From Dipteris shenzhenensis (lineage: Eukaryota > Polypodiophyta > Polypodiopsida > Gleicheniales), in the NCBI GenBank assembly GCA_047967505.1, contig CM106539.1: a stretch of DNA of 64,000 nucleotides; one strand, given 5' to 3'. Numbering within the stretch: the first letter of the stretch is position 1; every line of letters begins with the position of its first letter. The notes under the pieces were generated by a model. That model searched no databases and had not been told where the DNA came from. It saw nothing but the letters and a program-made list of their open reading frames with translations. This document shows, in pieces, positions 21,065 to 31,696 of the stretch. Both the position numbers and the translations under genes were made by a program.

Positions 21065-23194
21065 ATGGCACCATTCGAGGACATATCCAACAAGTACCAT
21101 GTGAACCTACAACTGGAGGTAGAATATGCAAGCACACGCTCTTTGGGATATAGTGGAACTCCTCAAAGTGTGCTCCACAGTCTTTGATTGCAAGGGAAGA
21201 AGCATCTTGTCCTTTGGGTGGATGGAAACTTGTATCCTTTAGACCCTGCCACCCAAAAGAGTCCTCATTTTCATACAGTGCATGATGTTGTTCGGTTTGC
21301 TGGCAAGGGACATGCTGGATTGCTTGGTTATTGCAATCGATTGAACCATTCTCAGACATTGGCTATGCAAGCAAGCAAGGTGCAGAGAAACCAAGTAGAA
21401 GAACTTGCACATTTGGGAAATATTACTATTGTGGCAATGCATAATAGTATGCAGGATCTCCAATTGCAAAACAAAGAACTCAGTGACAAAGCACATGCAC
21501 TGGACTTGGAGCGACATGAATTAGAAGAATCAATCCAGAAGCTTGCTGAAAGCAAACAAGATTTGGAAAGGTCTATCTATGGCCAAGTTCAACGTGCTGT
21601 AGAGAAGGAACGAGAGAAGTTGATAGAGCGAGTACAAAAGGTGAAGGGAACACCTTTTGGACTGAAGCAGAGGAAAAGGCAATTGCAATCTATGGATGCA
21701 TTGTCAACCAATAGTGGTGCCTGAAAGAGGAGAATATGGGATACAAGGTTAGTTCCCCAAATTTTCAATGAAATTTCTTACCCCAAAATATTTGTGGTGT
21801 TGCATTCTTTCCACTAAGACTCATTTGTACTCTACTTTAGGAATTTCATGGAGGATGTGATGGGAACAATGGAAATGGATGATAGTGATCCTTCATATGT
21901 TCTAAGAAGTTTAATAAAGCCAAATGATGTCATGGAAGTGTTGAAGGACCCTAGGTAAAAAGGGCTACGTAAACAAGTTGCTAGAGCAGTAATGAAGGAT
22001 TTCAATGGCCTCGTCCAAGCAAAGGAGGTGCTTGGAGCTTGTGATGCTGCTGGTGTAAGTCGTGAAGTTTACAACTCTATTTTTAAAATTTTCAAGTCTG
22101 CTATGGAGGAAAAGTATAAGATATCTACAATGCCATTGCCAACACCATGGTCTATAAGGCCTGCACATCAAGAAACAAACCAATGTGCTAGAGAAAAGCT
22201 TGGAGGATACCATTGTGTAAGTGGCATAATGACTTGGAAGAGTAAAAAGAAATCTGGCATTCAAACGTTTGAGATGAATGCTTTCAATAATGTTTACACG
22301 GATGTAGAGAATTTGCAGAGAGCCATGGTCAAATTCTATGAGATGAGAGAAGAAGGTAAGAGAAATTCCCTCTTCACATTCAACTTTATTTCTTCTGATT
22401 TCTATATCCTTACTGAATTTCTCTTTCATTGTATAGATGGCAAGCTAGTATTTGTTATAAAAAACGATGAAGCTCAATTGGTAAAAGAGCACAAGCTAGA
22501 GAGGGTGAGCATTTGTATTATGAACGATGCCTTGCATTTTGCTCATGGGGATGAGGAAGTTGAGCAGGGTTTCTCAATCCAATATGAGGACATATGGTCG
22601 CTTGCAGCCTTTGAGACCCCAGAGGAGTGCCACGAGACATTGAAGTGGGTTTTGGAGAGAACCGGCATCTCGTCGATTATTCGAAGACAAGAGGCACGGC
22701 AAACATTAATTGTGGATGGGCATGGAATGTTTCAAGTTGAATGGCATCTAGTTGGTGATTTGAAGACCCTCAAGTGCTTGTATGGTTGTGATATAGGTGC
22801 AGATGCAAAATGGACATGCTTCTATTGCACCCACTCTCAAAAGATGCAAAAGGGAAGCCTACAGTGGGACTTGCAACCAAAGTGCAGCCCTTGATCATCA
22901 TAAAAAGGATCCTAAGTGGGACCCCATTCTACCAATTCCATTGGAGCAGGTACACATGTGTACTTTGCATACTGAACTGAGTTAGTTTATGTTTCTAATA
23001 CAATGTTTTTCTTTACAGCATATTCTTTACACACATGCACCATGGTTTGTGGAGCAATGGGGCCTTCTATCCATTTGGAATACTCAAGGAATGGAGAAAT
23101 CACACTACAAAGCAAAGACAACATACTTCAAGAATACACGGCATGGGGGTGGTATCGCGTAAAGAAATGCACTACACGAAATGTTCGATTGGTG
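21065..23194 (+). pseudogene. Gene D copy 2: transposase-like gene inside the TIR element
   Basis: ATG at 21065 (MAPFEDISNKYHVNLQ...). One in-frame TGA at 21185 is followed by a coiled coil to 21721. A second exon from about 21841 has a stop near 21957, then KDFNGLVQAKEVLGACDAAG and AMVKFYEM. A GT-AG intron lies at 22356-22436. Then come VKEHKLERVSICIMN, IVDGHGMFQVEWHLVGDLK, a CFYC knuckle in GADAKWTCFYC, and, after a frame change near 22890, PILPIPLEQVHMCTLHTE. Beyond an apparent deletion or intron come APWFVEQWG and TQGMEKSHYKAKTTYF then KNTRHGGG. A TAA precedes RNALHEMFDWW. Candidate catalytic acids are D in NDEAQLV, D in VDGHG or GDLK, and E in GMEKSH. The fold is inferred as RNase H-like. 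The reading stops abruptly at 23194, where the H3-like gene begins. It pairs with the decayed copy at 1-1650. Confidence 0.6.
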
Positions 23195-23894
23195 GGGCAA
23201 AATAGTCCATCAATCCTGATCAACTACCCCTCCCTCCTTCGTGGGGTCTTGGCGTGGAGCATCTAGATGAGCAAGGGGAGCAAGAAAGGCAAAGAGAGGA
23301 GATGGAGAGATTACAAGGTCCACAAATATAATGAACCTTAGCCCCAATCCTCCAACCAAGCAGACCGCACGAAAGAGCACCATCAACCCTCTGTGCCTCG
23401 AGATGGTCAGATATGAGGAGCCTCTAGTACGAGCTGAGCAAGAGCCTCAGCCTGCTATCTCACAGCCTCATGAAAAGGAAAAGAGACCAAGGACAAAGCA
23501 TACCCCTAGGTGTGAGAAGCCACCTCGAATGACCCACCAGACACAGGAAGAGGAGTCTGAAGAGGTGGTTGCAAGGGAGGAGAGGTGAAAGAAGTTCAAA
23601 GCAGATAACCGGCCATGGAGCCATGTCCAAATGCCAGTGCAAGGTCCCCCAATGATTAAGAGGCACAAAAAATCAGGTGTGAAGGCACTTCAAGAAATAG
23701 CACAGCATTACAAGAGTGATGTGCGTTTCACTTCAAGCACTATGGGAGCAATTCAGGAGGCAATAGAGCAGATGATTGTAGGGCTTTTTGAAGACATGAA
23801 CTTATGTGCTATCCATGCCAAAAGAGTAATAGTGATGGACAAGGACCTTGCACTCACCAAGCGCATCCGCTCCGATCTCTCCCTTAGGCCCTAG
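23195..23894 (+). pseudogene. Gene C copy 1: histone H3-like, 5'-truncated
   Basis: A frame from 23331 reads ...PPTKQTARKSTINP, an exact match to H3 residues 3-11. An acidic/basic linker follows, broken by a TGA at 23586. Then come [14 protein letters not shown] and [20 protein letters not shown], and [17 protein letters not shown] with [14 protein letters not shown], which are the H3 alpha-2, loop 2 and alpha-3 regions. Compared with copy 2 (56020-57134) about 20 residues covering alpha-N to alpha-1 are missing between ALQEI and AQHYK. The 5' part has a small frameshift near 23215 and lacks about 30 bases near 23318, and homology to copy 2 starts only at about 23195. AATAAA at 23961-23966 is a likely poly(A) signal. 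Loop 1 is not extended, so it resembles canonical H3 more than centromeric H3. Confidence 0.8.
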
Positions 23895-24076
23895 ATGTTG
23901 TTTAGGTTCATTTGGTGTAACCTGAATCATTTTGTAAATCTCTGCCCTTTGAGGCCAATCAATAAAAGATATCTTTATGTTCTATTACTGTTCCCATGTT
24001 ATTATACATGTTACGTGATGCTTTCCATCAGTTTATGCAAGTTCAATGTGAATTTGAGTGGTCAAATGATGTTTTT

Positions 24077-24245
24077 TCACCATGCGACAGAAGGCAAATG
24101 TGTCCGACATCACGCGGGGAGCCCAAAAATAGTAAAACCTACTATGGTGCATCAAACAGGCCCCATACACAGCATAGTGGGTTTTACCATTTTTGGGCTC
24201 CCCGCGCAATGCCGAACACATTTGCCTTCTGCCGCCACGCGGTGA
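24077..24245. repeat. Long imperfect hairpin between convergent genes C and B
   Basis: Arms of about 70-80 bases: CAGAAGGCAAATGTG near 24088 pairs with CACATTTGCCTTCTG near 24217, and CGGGGAGCCCAAAAATAG pairs with CATTTTTGGGCTCCCCG. The ends TCACC and GGTGA also pair. It lies between the poly(A) regions of the converging genes. The copy at 55731-55845 keeps one arm and has lost most of the other. Confidence 0.85.
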
Positions 24246-24468
24246 GATTCTTACTAGATTGCTCAGAAATGATCATTATAGCACAAATATTTATCTGATC
24301 GCATGCTTTTGAACAGAATAGTGAATGAAAATATTAATGCCAACAATAATTAAAGTTACAAATTACAATGATAGTATAAAATAAATTTTTTAAAAGAACA
24401 CAAAATGGGGCACTGTCTAAAAAGTATAGCTATATGCATATAAAATAAATTTTCTATACAATAAGGCT

Positions 24469-25925
24469 TCAGAGCCTTTCTCTCTTCTCTAAAACGCTGA
24501 GAACATCGGGCTTTGAATTCCCAAATACACTCCTAGCTCTAAACCTAGTCGATAGAGAGTCAACACTATTGTCATTGCTAGCCAGGGACATGGCTGTTGC
24601 CATCAATGCCATACCTTGCAAATTGGTTCCAAAGGCATTGAGGGCAGCCATGTGGTTCACCAAAATGACCTTGTCAGCATTGCAATTGATGTCAGCATGA
24701 TCAATCACTCTTGACAAGGCCTTGCATTTTAGGAGGTCATCAGTGCCATGTGGAGAAACTTTTTGTGGATAACCACAAAGCACCCTTTTGCTTGGCTAAG
24801 GTAATGTGCCAGTGAGTGATCTCGGCCGAAGCCACTGCGAACAAGGTATTGTTGAGATGAGAATAGGTTGACCTCAAATGCCTCCTGCAACAGTCCAACA
24901 TTACATTAGAATTCCATTAAAGCAAAAGTATACCAAGAGAGAAGAAATTCAAAGCTCATAGTTTCTTACCACTATGGAGTCATCATATTCAATCCCTTCC
25001 TCTTTGTCAATGAGGATGGATCCAGAGGCCTCCTGCTGTCTGGAGTGAGATGTGGAGGCTTCATCTGGAACATCAGGTAGGTTCGAGTAGATTGATGTCT
25101 CTACATCTTTGATTTGGGCCAGTGTTAAAGCAAGAACCTCTTCTATTGAATCATCTGCTCCCAAAAACCCAGGTTCTTGCATAGTCGTGTCCACCTCGTA
25201 TCCACACAAGATACCAAGGGCTTCATCCTCCCAAAGACCAAACATAATGTCTATGTCATGGAGAAAGAGGTATTGTTCTCCATCGACAAGAAGGGGAGCA
25301 AGAAACCATATCATTGTTGCAGGGTCAATAGAGATGGTGCCCGAGGTGGATGGAATTTGAGAAGTAGAATGCAGCTTCCCGCTCCTCGGCTTCTTCATCT
25401 ATGGGCTCTTCATTGTAGATGTTGGGCTCATCTACATAGATAAGAGGATCGAAAAGGGTAGGGGCAGGGTCAGGGCTTGAGGTCGAGGCCTCCTCTTCCA
25501 TTGTTCCCTCCTAGAGAAGGAAAATAAAGGTCATTTCCTAGGATAGGAACCTATTTCCTATGTTTTTGATGACTCCATATACTAGGAGTCATCAATGTCC
25601 ACCTCCCTATACCCTAGGGGTGTGAGCTGGGCTACAAATCGATCTAAACGCTTCACGAACCTGGGTTCTTGATTGAACAAGTACTTCAAATAATGAATTG
25701 GGACCCATCGAGGACCCATCTTTTTGTAGACTCATCAAGTTGATATGCAAAACTCACGATGTAGTCTTGCATGTACTTGATGAGGTCTTCAAAATCATCT
25801 CGGGCTCCCAAGTAGGTGCCTAGGACATCTATGCTCTTATCAAAGACTGGAAATAACTCCTCCTCTCTATCAATTAATGGAGTATGGGAGATGAAATTAT
25901 GGAAGGCAAACCTAGCAGAATCCAT
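24469..25925 (-). pseudogene. Gene B copy 1: unknown acidic protein, multi-exon
   Basis: No family recognised. ATG at 25925 gives MDSARFAFHNFISHTPLIDR, then a helical region with KYMQDYIVSFAYQLDESTKR. An 11-base duplication near 25710 shifts the frame relative to the array copies, which read on as DYLKYLFNQEPRFV. Further parts: an acidic Ser/Thr/Glu-rich segment (about 25505-25400), ATMIWFLAPLLVDGEQYLFL (about 25315-25255), an acidic tail to 24960, a GT donor, then a C-terminal exon at 24783-24469 (NHMAALNAFGTNLQGMALMA). A TATATATA lies about 70 bases before the ATG. Where all array copies have TAG near 25632, this copy has CAG (Gln). It converges on gene C. Confidence 0.55.
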
Positions 25926-25994
25926 GGTAGTTTGGTAGCTAGGAGAACTATGGCTATGATAGTGAAACTTTGAAACTAAAGTAACTGTATAAAC

Positions 25995-26002
25995 TATATA
26001 TA
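25995..26002 (-). promoter_or_regulatory. TATA box of gene B copy 1
   Basis: TATATATA about 70 bases before the ATG at 25925. The same block (GGGTATATATAGCTTATAAAG) precedes gene B in every array unit. Confidence 0.6.
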
Positions 26003-26157
26003 CCCAAATGTTCTAAATATAAAAAATAAAAATAATTATAAAATTTTGGGAAAAACTTGACATTGACATGAAACAAAACCATTCAAAACATCAAAATTAA
26101 TTGCACCACTATTAATTGGAAAATGTCAAAATCCACAATTGTTCCACCCCACATTTT

Positions 26158-27424
26158 CTAAACAATCTTCAATATTGCAAGAGGGATAAAAGCGGCACTA
26201 TGCACGAGCTTCTCTGCATGCTTTCCTACCTTTTCACCATTTAAGGTAAAGTGAAAGGACTCAAACATGCCATCCTCCATGACCAATAGGTGTTCCTGCA
26301 TGTCCCTAAGAGTCCACTGTGATGTGACAGTCACATTCTTGACATCTCCTAAATGAGAACCAATACATAAACTTACCCCTGTATTATCATCATCGTTAGA
26401 GTCAAGGGGGAGCCAATTGCCACCTGTTTTCTTCGAGCGCCTATATTGGAAAGCAAAATATAACATTTGGCGGGAGATGTGGTACTTGACAACCACATTG
26501 TCCTTACATACATGGCATTGAAATAGATCACCCTTTTGTTCCCCTGATGTGCTTCCCCAATTCACCCCAAGCAATTCGTCAAGGGAATTCTCATGTAGGC
26601 ACTTGCATGACCACATGGTTTTTGTTCTATGCATCTAGATATTATGAAAACAAGAAGCAAAAATGTGCAGAGGCATAAACTAAGACAACCTTACCCATTT
26701 AGAGCCAAATGTAAACTTCATGGTCATGCCCACATCGTTTGCAATCTTTTCCTTGTATGATTGCATTGTTCTTGTGTCCACCATGCTGCAATCCATGTCT
26801 TCAAGTTGTGGTGTTGCAATGCATTGAAGATGGCCATAGCCTGATGCCATCCTTGGAGTAATGTACTTGGCATTATACCAATAGATATTTCTCTGTTTCA
26901 AAGCAGAGGACTTCTCTTCAGCATGCATTTGCCTTCCTAAATCCTCATGAATGGTAGTAAACTTACCTAAGAAGCACTCCACTCCTCAAAGTCTGAAGGA
27001 AATACATCTACTATGCACAAGTGCTATTTCAAAATACAATTTCAAACTGACTCATTACACTGGTTCTATTTCTAAATACAATTTCAAGTTGAGTCATTAC
27101 ACTTCAAAATCTTACACAAAATGCAGATTGACAATGCGATGGTATTGTCAATTGATTGCTTGATGGAGGAAGGTGCATGTCCTTCCCCATGTAGATGTGT
27201 TGCACCTTTGTAAGCAATCCTTTCTTCCCAAGCTTGAACTTCATGATGCGGCCCTTCCATTCATGGAAAAGATCACCTCTTTTGCTCTTGGGAAGCTTAT
27301 GTGGACCCTTGGTAAATCCTCTCATGACTATCCAATCATTCAAGCTGTAGGTGCAAGGCAGCCATTCACCTAGTGCATTTTTGCTCCTGTGGGACATAGA
27401 GTACATGTATGGTCTTCTCACCAT
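26158..27424 (-). pseudogene. Gene A copy 1: unknown protein with CxxC motif
   Basis: No family recognised. The ATG at 27424 begins MVRRPYMYSMSHRSKNALGE. Exon 1 has a basic patch (KLPKSKRGDLFHEWKGRIMK). A second/third exon region at 27000-26690 reads FEEW...CFLGKFTTIHEDLGRQ and YWYNAKYITPRMASGYGHLQ; ten bases are missing near 26978 compared with the array copies, shifting frame. After a GT-AG intron, the last exon (26634-26158) has WSCKCLHENSLDELLGVNWG, FQCHVCKDNVVVKYH and a terminal WTLRDMQEHLLVMEDG...LNGEKV block. The latter could be a beta-grasp-like domain, but that is only a pattern impression. This is the only copy that keeps the last 130 residues; all array copies have lost them. The joined protein would be about 360 residues. 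Confidence 0.55.
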
Positions 27425-28185
27425 GCTTGTACAGAGGCCACAATAGCAATAGTGGACTAGAAAGTGCAGCTTGGAGGGAGAGAGCAGCTCCGATAGAGGG
27501 AGAGAGAGGGAGAAGGTATAGAGGGTGCAACTAAAGGTTGAGAGAAGCTCCAAGAGGTGCTGTAGCTAGGAATGGAGTGAGAAATAGTAGAGGGGGATGA
27601 GCAGCTGCTTAGCTAGGAATGGAGGGAGAAAAAGCAGAGGGGGATGAGTAGCCACTACAGGAGGTACTGTAGCTAGGAATGGAGGAAGAAAGAGCAGAGG
27701 GGGATGAGCAGCTGCTACTATAGGAGGTGCTATAGCTAGGAATGGAGAGAGAATGAGCAACTGCTACAGGAGGTGCTGGAGGGGGAGAAACACAGTGGAC
27801 CAGAGAGCAAGAGGGGAAGAGAAGATGCCAAATGAGTTCCCACATTAAAAAATGGAGGGAGAATGGAGTTGGATTAGACAAGAGGAGGGGGCAGGCCTGT
27901 AACAAGCTGAGAGGGGGGAAAAATTTTCCCAGAAGAGACCACCGCCTCTTGAATGACTTGTAGGTTTGTTTGGGGGAGGTGCATATGGGAGAAGGGTCAA
28001 GCATGGGTTGAGGGGGGGGGGATGGTTTGGGTGGTCCCCGGTGTAAGAGGAGTAGCCAATAGGGGTTGTTTGCAGGTCTACCCACCCTCCACCTCAACAT
28101 GGCATTGCCCCACAAAAAGGATCACTCCCATTGGTACACCTCAAATACCTCACTAATCCCTTGAAATTAGGAAACACTAATTGGG

Positions 28186-28216
28186 GGCCCTTTGGAGACC
28201 CCAATTCTCCCCTAAT
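28186..28216 (-). repeat. Right terminal inverted repeat
   Basis: Read on the minus strand: ATTAGGGGAGAATTGGGG followed by TCTCCAAAGGGCC. It matches the left end at 12948-12965 plus 20317-20329 and the starts of array copies at 36991, 43344 and 52914. Confidence 0.75.
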
Positions 28217-29640
28217 GGATACGACGTCTATGTGAAGAGACTCGAAACTGCCCAAGAGAGATCCTCAGTGAGTGGGGTAGGTGAATCTGTGTGTATCTTG
28301 GTGGATCAATGAAACCCTCCACTGTGATATGTAATAAGTGATCTCTGTAGAAGCCCAACTTTACTAGATCACTCCAGTGCAACCAAGTCCAGAATGTGTG
28401 TAGCTATAGTAGATCCTCACGGATAACTTGGTTGACCTCATGTGATAGGAGGGGAGAGAACGGAGCATCCATGCTATATTGGAATGGAGGTAGTCTGTTC
28501 ATGTGGAGCCCTAGCCCCTCAAACCATCTCTCTGTGCATGCATACCAGCACCTCTGGTCACCCCCTGCTGTAAGTGCCATAAGAGAGGACAGTGCTAGCC
28601 ATGGTATCCTGCTACACCCAGAGGTGTAATCCCCATACTCCCTCACTTGGTATAGATACGTGATGACCTGAAATGTAGCATCTAGCTATAATGGGGGTGA
28701 CCCAAACTCCGCCGGAATGATCTGGTGAGGAACGGATGGCTTACCATGGATCATCTGTGATAACATGAGAACTAGTAGCCGCTCCACCCTAAGAGAGAGA
28801 GAGAGAGAGAGAGAGAGAGCAAGGGGGGCTGTGTTATTAGAGATTATCCCCATGACCCCATGGACCTGAGGATCCCAGATCATGATCGTGGAGTGGTGAT
28901 AATGTCTCCTGGAGGCCACTGGATGCCAGCTGAGTCCCCATGACCCGGCCATCCCTCACCCGCCCCATCGCTCACTTGCCACCGATTGGCTCCAGGAAAT
29001 TCCTGATCTCCTACACGTGCAATCTGCAAACAATAGACCTCCACTCCATGCCACAGACCTCATATAGCTTTCATTGTATGTCTTCCCACAAACTTTCCTT
29101 GTGCATCTTCATAGCTTGCAAACACTAATTGGGCCCATGAGCTGTGAGGACTTCCTTCGCCATAGTAGAATTGCGCCCATGAACGTCTAGAAAGTAGAGT
29201 CTTCTTTCACCATCAATCGAGGTCACAAATGGAGCTTGAAGCCATTGCATCCCTTGCTCTTGCTTCCATGGCAATTGGCCTTTGCATCCACCATTGGCTG
29301 CAAATGATGGAAACTCTTAGACTGGGCTCGAGGATGAAGCTTATCGATCTATTGGAGCAATACAGAGTAGGGAAAATTTGGATAACAAAAAAAGGGAGAA
29401 AATAAGAATAAAAACGGAATAAAATAAAAAGTACAAGAAAACTTAAGGGAATTTGGAAAAAGATGGCGAAATGGAGGAAAATAGGTTTTTTGGTTCTTAA
29501 GGGAATTTAAGGAGTTTAAAAAATACAAAATAAAAAATTAATGAGGTCATCGAATATAAGGTAGGAGGAGAGATTTTTGCTTTTTTCGCAATAGAGATGT
29601 GAAAGACGGTGTCGCACGAGGTTTCAGTTTTTAGCCACCC
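28217..29640. other. Intergenic stretch, no supported gene
   Basis: Contains a (GA)n microsatellite (28793-28820) and short minus-strand frames (28952-28404) that could be remnants of a coding region (ERWFEGLGLHMNRLPPFQYS) which I do not recognise. The remainder is AT-rich. Confidence 0.4.
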
Positions 29641-29760
29641 AACATCACTATACATTGGTTAGTCGCTATTAGCGACATTTATATCCTAAAAGCATCGCTA
29701 TATAGTGAGGGAATAGGACAAAGCGTCACTATATAGTGATGGTTTAGGACACTTATTGTT
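29641..29760. repeat. Subterminal CACTATATAGTGA-type repeats (left cluster)
   Basis: Four short dyads related to TCACTATATAGTGA in 120 bases. The same motif clusters again at 32190-32310 next to a CACTA terminus, suggesting the two clusters are subterminal regions of one element. A left CACTA end was not found. Confidence 0.5.
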
Positions 29761-30244
29761 AGAAGAGAGGAAAGGAGCTCATGGGTGGCTATTTTTTGGA
29801 TCTTAATAGATTTCCTTGCAGCTCGTTGTGTGATTTTGGAGGTGTGTAGATGGAAGGGACGAGTGGAAGCTTGTCAGATGATGCGCCAATGCCTGGGAGC
29901 ATAGAGTGGCTTACGGAGAGGTTGTATTGTCATTGCACTCATTGCAAGTGAGAAGTATGAAATCAACATCGTATTGTCATGTGCCACTTGCAGATGTATG
30001 GAGAGGAGCCCGAACAAGTACCCACCATTGGTGTTGGACATGGTGATGGATCATCGGTAAGTCAATGCTATTTGAGTTCATGATTAATATTGCATACCAT
30101 TATGACATGAAACCTTGAGACAAGATCTTATATTTACATGAAATCTTGAGACAGGATGAGGAGGGTGGTGAGATTGGCACAAGAATAGAGGATGACAGAA
30201 GATGAATATGTAGAGTCCGAATTGATACAACTTGAGAAGTTAGA

Positions 30245-31560
30245 TGAAACCCGATGCCTTGCACTACACTAAACAAAGATCCAAAAGAATCGATAAAAGG
30301 CCCGCTTGGATGCTAAGATTCACAAGGGATGGGAAAGACACTTTGCTGAGGGGGATGTTGTGCTATGCTTTGATAACAGATTGGACCACCAAATCGATAA
30401 GAAGTTTCTGCCACTGTGGGCCGGTCCATAAAAAGGCATCAAGGAATGTAGCAATGGTCTGTACAAGTTTAGGAGCTACATGAGCCATATGGCAAGAAGG
30501 TGATCAACAAGCGTTATCTCAAGCCCTTCTTTGTGCGTGATGGTCCCGGGCATGGAAATGCTGTGCATTCCCCGCCTGGGGGGGGGACTGTTATGGATAA
30601 ATTTGACCAAAGTAAAAAGGCATAAATATGAGTGTGTGCTTGTATGTGTGGCAATAGTATAATAAAATATGGAGTGCATAAGGCCCAGGGTTGAAGTGGC
30701 AGGGCATGACCATGTGCCACCCTTCCATGTAAGAGGACCCATAAGGTGTGTTGTACATAACCCATGGTAGTAATATTATAAAATGTTAAGGTGGCATGGC
30801 TCCTCCATGTGCCACCCCTCCACCTAGGCAGTCCCATGCCTGCATTTAGTGAGATATGGCCCAAAGTCCATGGGAGAAGTAATATAAAATAGGTGGAGAT
30901 GGATATTATATTGGGTTATTCCCTCCATATAGGATAGGCCCATGTGGGGGAGGTATAGAAGGTCCAAGAGTGCAAGTTAAATAATGGGGAAAGTAGGATG
31001 AGGTGGCAAGATTCCTTGTGCCAACCCTCCACTTATCCTCCTAGATGTTTGAACGTATTATAAAATTGGGAAGAGACCAAGGGAGTATCATAGACTTGGA
31101 TATGGGAGTTGATATATGTGGAAAAATCTGGCCAAGCATTATCGCACACAAGTGAGAGTGCGCAACCACCTAGCCCACATGGGAGACTCTTCCACACACC
31201 ATGCATGTGGGAGGATGCATTTATTAGGAGAGACCCTCTCTCTTGGCTATAAAAGGAGGGGGGCTATTCCTTGATGAGACACGCTCATTCTTACTTTCAA
31301 ATAAAGCATGACCCTCTTCCCTTGATGTCTCCATCTCTACATTTCTCCTCCACCCATGTACATACTCCTCTTTCCCCTCTCCCTCTCCCCTTGTTCCATA
31401 GTCTCCCTCTTCTTTCCCTCCCCTCTTAATCCCTTTTCCCCACCCATGTTAATGCTCCTCCCCTCACGTTCCCTATTCCTCTATGTCCCTTGAGCATCGC
31501 GATACCTATCCTCTAGCCTCTTGTCTTGATTTCTTTTCTGGCTAATAGTACTTAAGCATA
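30245..31560 (+). mobile_element. Ty3/Gypsy remnant: integrase C-terminus plus 3' LTR
   Basis: From about 30312 the frame reads GDVVLCFDNRLDHQIDKKFL then PLWAGP, and after a shift GLYKFRSYM...VINKRYLKPFFVRDG. This is the GPY/F and C-terminal part of a Ty3/Gypsy integrase. A G-rich polypurine tract (30574-30588) is followed by TGTTATGG at 30589, a likely LTR start. The LTR carries a TATA box (TATAAAA, 31248-31254) and AATAAA (31300-31305); its exact end, somewhere around 31500-31560, is unclear. Everything upstream of the integrase tail is missing. Confidence 0.65.
31248..31254 (+). promoter_or_regulatory. TATA box in Gypsy LTR
   Basis: TATAAAA with AATAAA 46 bases downstream, the usual U3/R arrangement in plant LTRs. 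Confidence 0.55.
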
Positions 31561-31696
31561 ATTTCATATATATAATTGATGGCATTTGGCACCCATCTTC
31601 AAAATAGGTGGTTTTTCATCCGGATTGGATGGTGGTATGTGATCCAAGTTGCACCATGAAGTAAGTAAATTTTTGAAGACAGAGATGTGGATATGA

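Larger units (their letters stand above)
12948..28216. mobile_element. TIR-bounded DNA transposon carrying genes D, C (H3-like), B, A
   Basis: The left terminus is ATTAGGGAAGAATCGGGG at 12948-12965, continuing after a Copia insertion as TCTCAAAAGGGCC at 20317-20329. The right terminus at 28186-28216, read in reverse, is ATTAGGGGAGAATTGGGG then TCTCCAAAGGGCC. That is 31 bases with about three mismatches. Net of the Copia (7,351 bases including one target duplication) the element is about 7.9 kb. Contents in order are gene D (+, transposase-like), gene C (+, histone H3-like, 5'-truncated), a hairpin, gene B (-) and gene A (-). The same left terminus recurs at 36991, 43344 and 52914 beside gene A copies, showing a family. 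No target duplication is evident at 12948/28216, so rearrangement of the ends, or a composite origin, cannot be excluded. Confidence 0.7.

Noticed and set aside
22950-23018. GT-AG intron between LEQ and HILYTH in gene D copy 2
   Set aside because: Copy 1 reads through the same point as EQVHICALHA, and here the presumed intron starts EQVHMCTLHTE; a deletion is at least as likely, so no intron was annotated there.
23195-23894. Centromeric histone H3 (CENH3)
   Set aside because: Loop 1 (HYKSDVRF) is not lengthened and the alpha-2/3 region matches canonical H3, although the extra N-terminal part is unlike canonical H3.
28404-28952. Plant mobile domain-like gene on the minus strand
   Set aside because: A faint resemblance only; the frame is interrupted by a GA repeat and stops, and no diagnostic motif was found.
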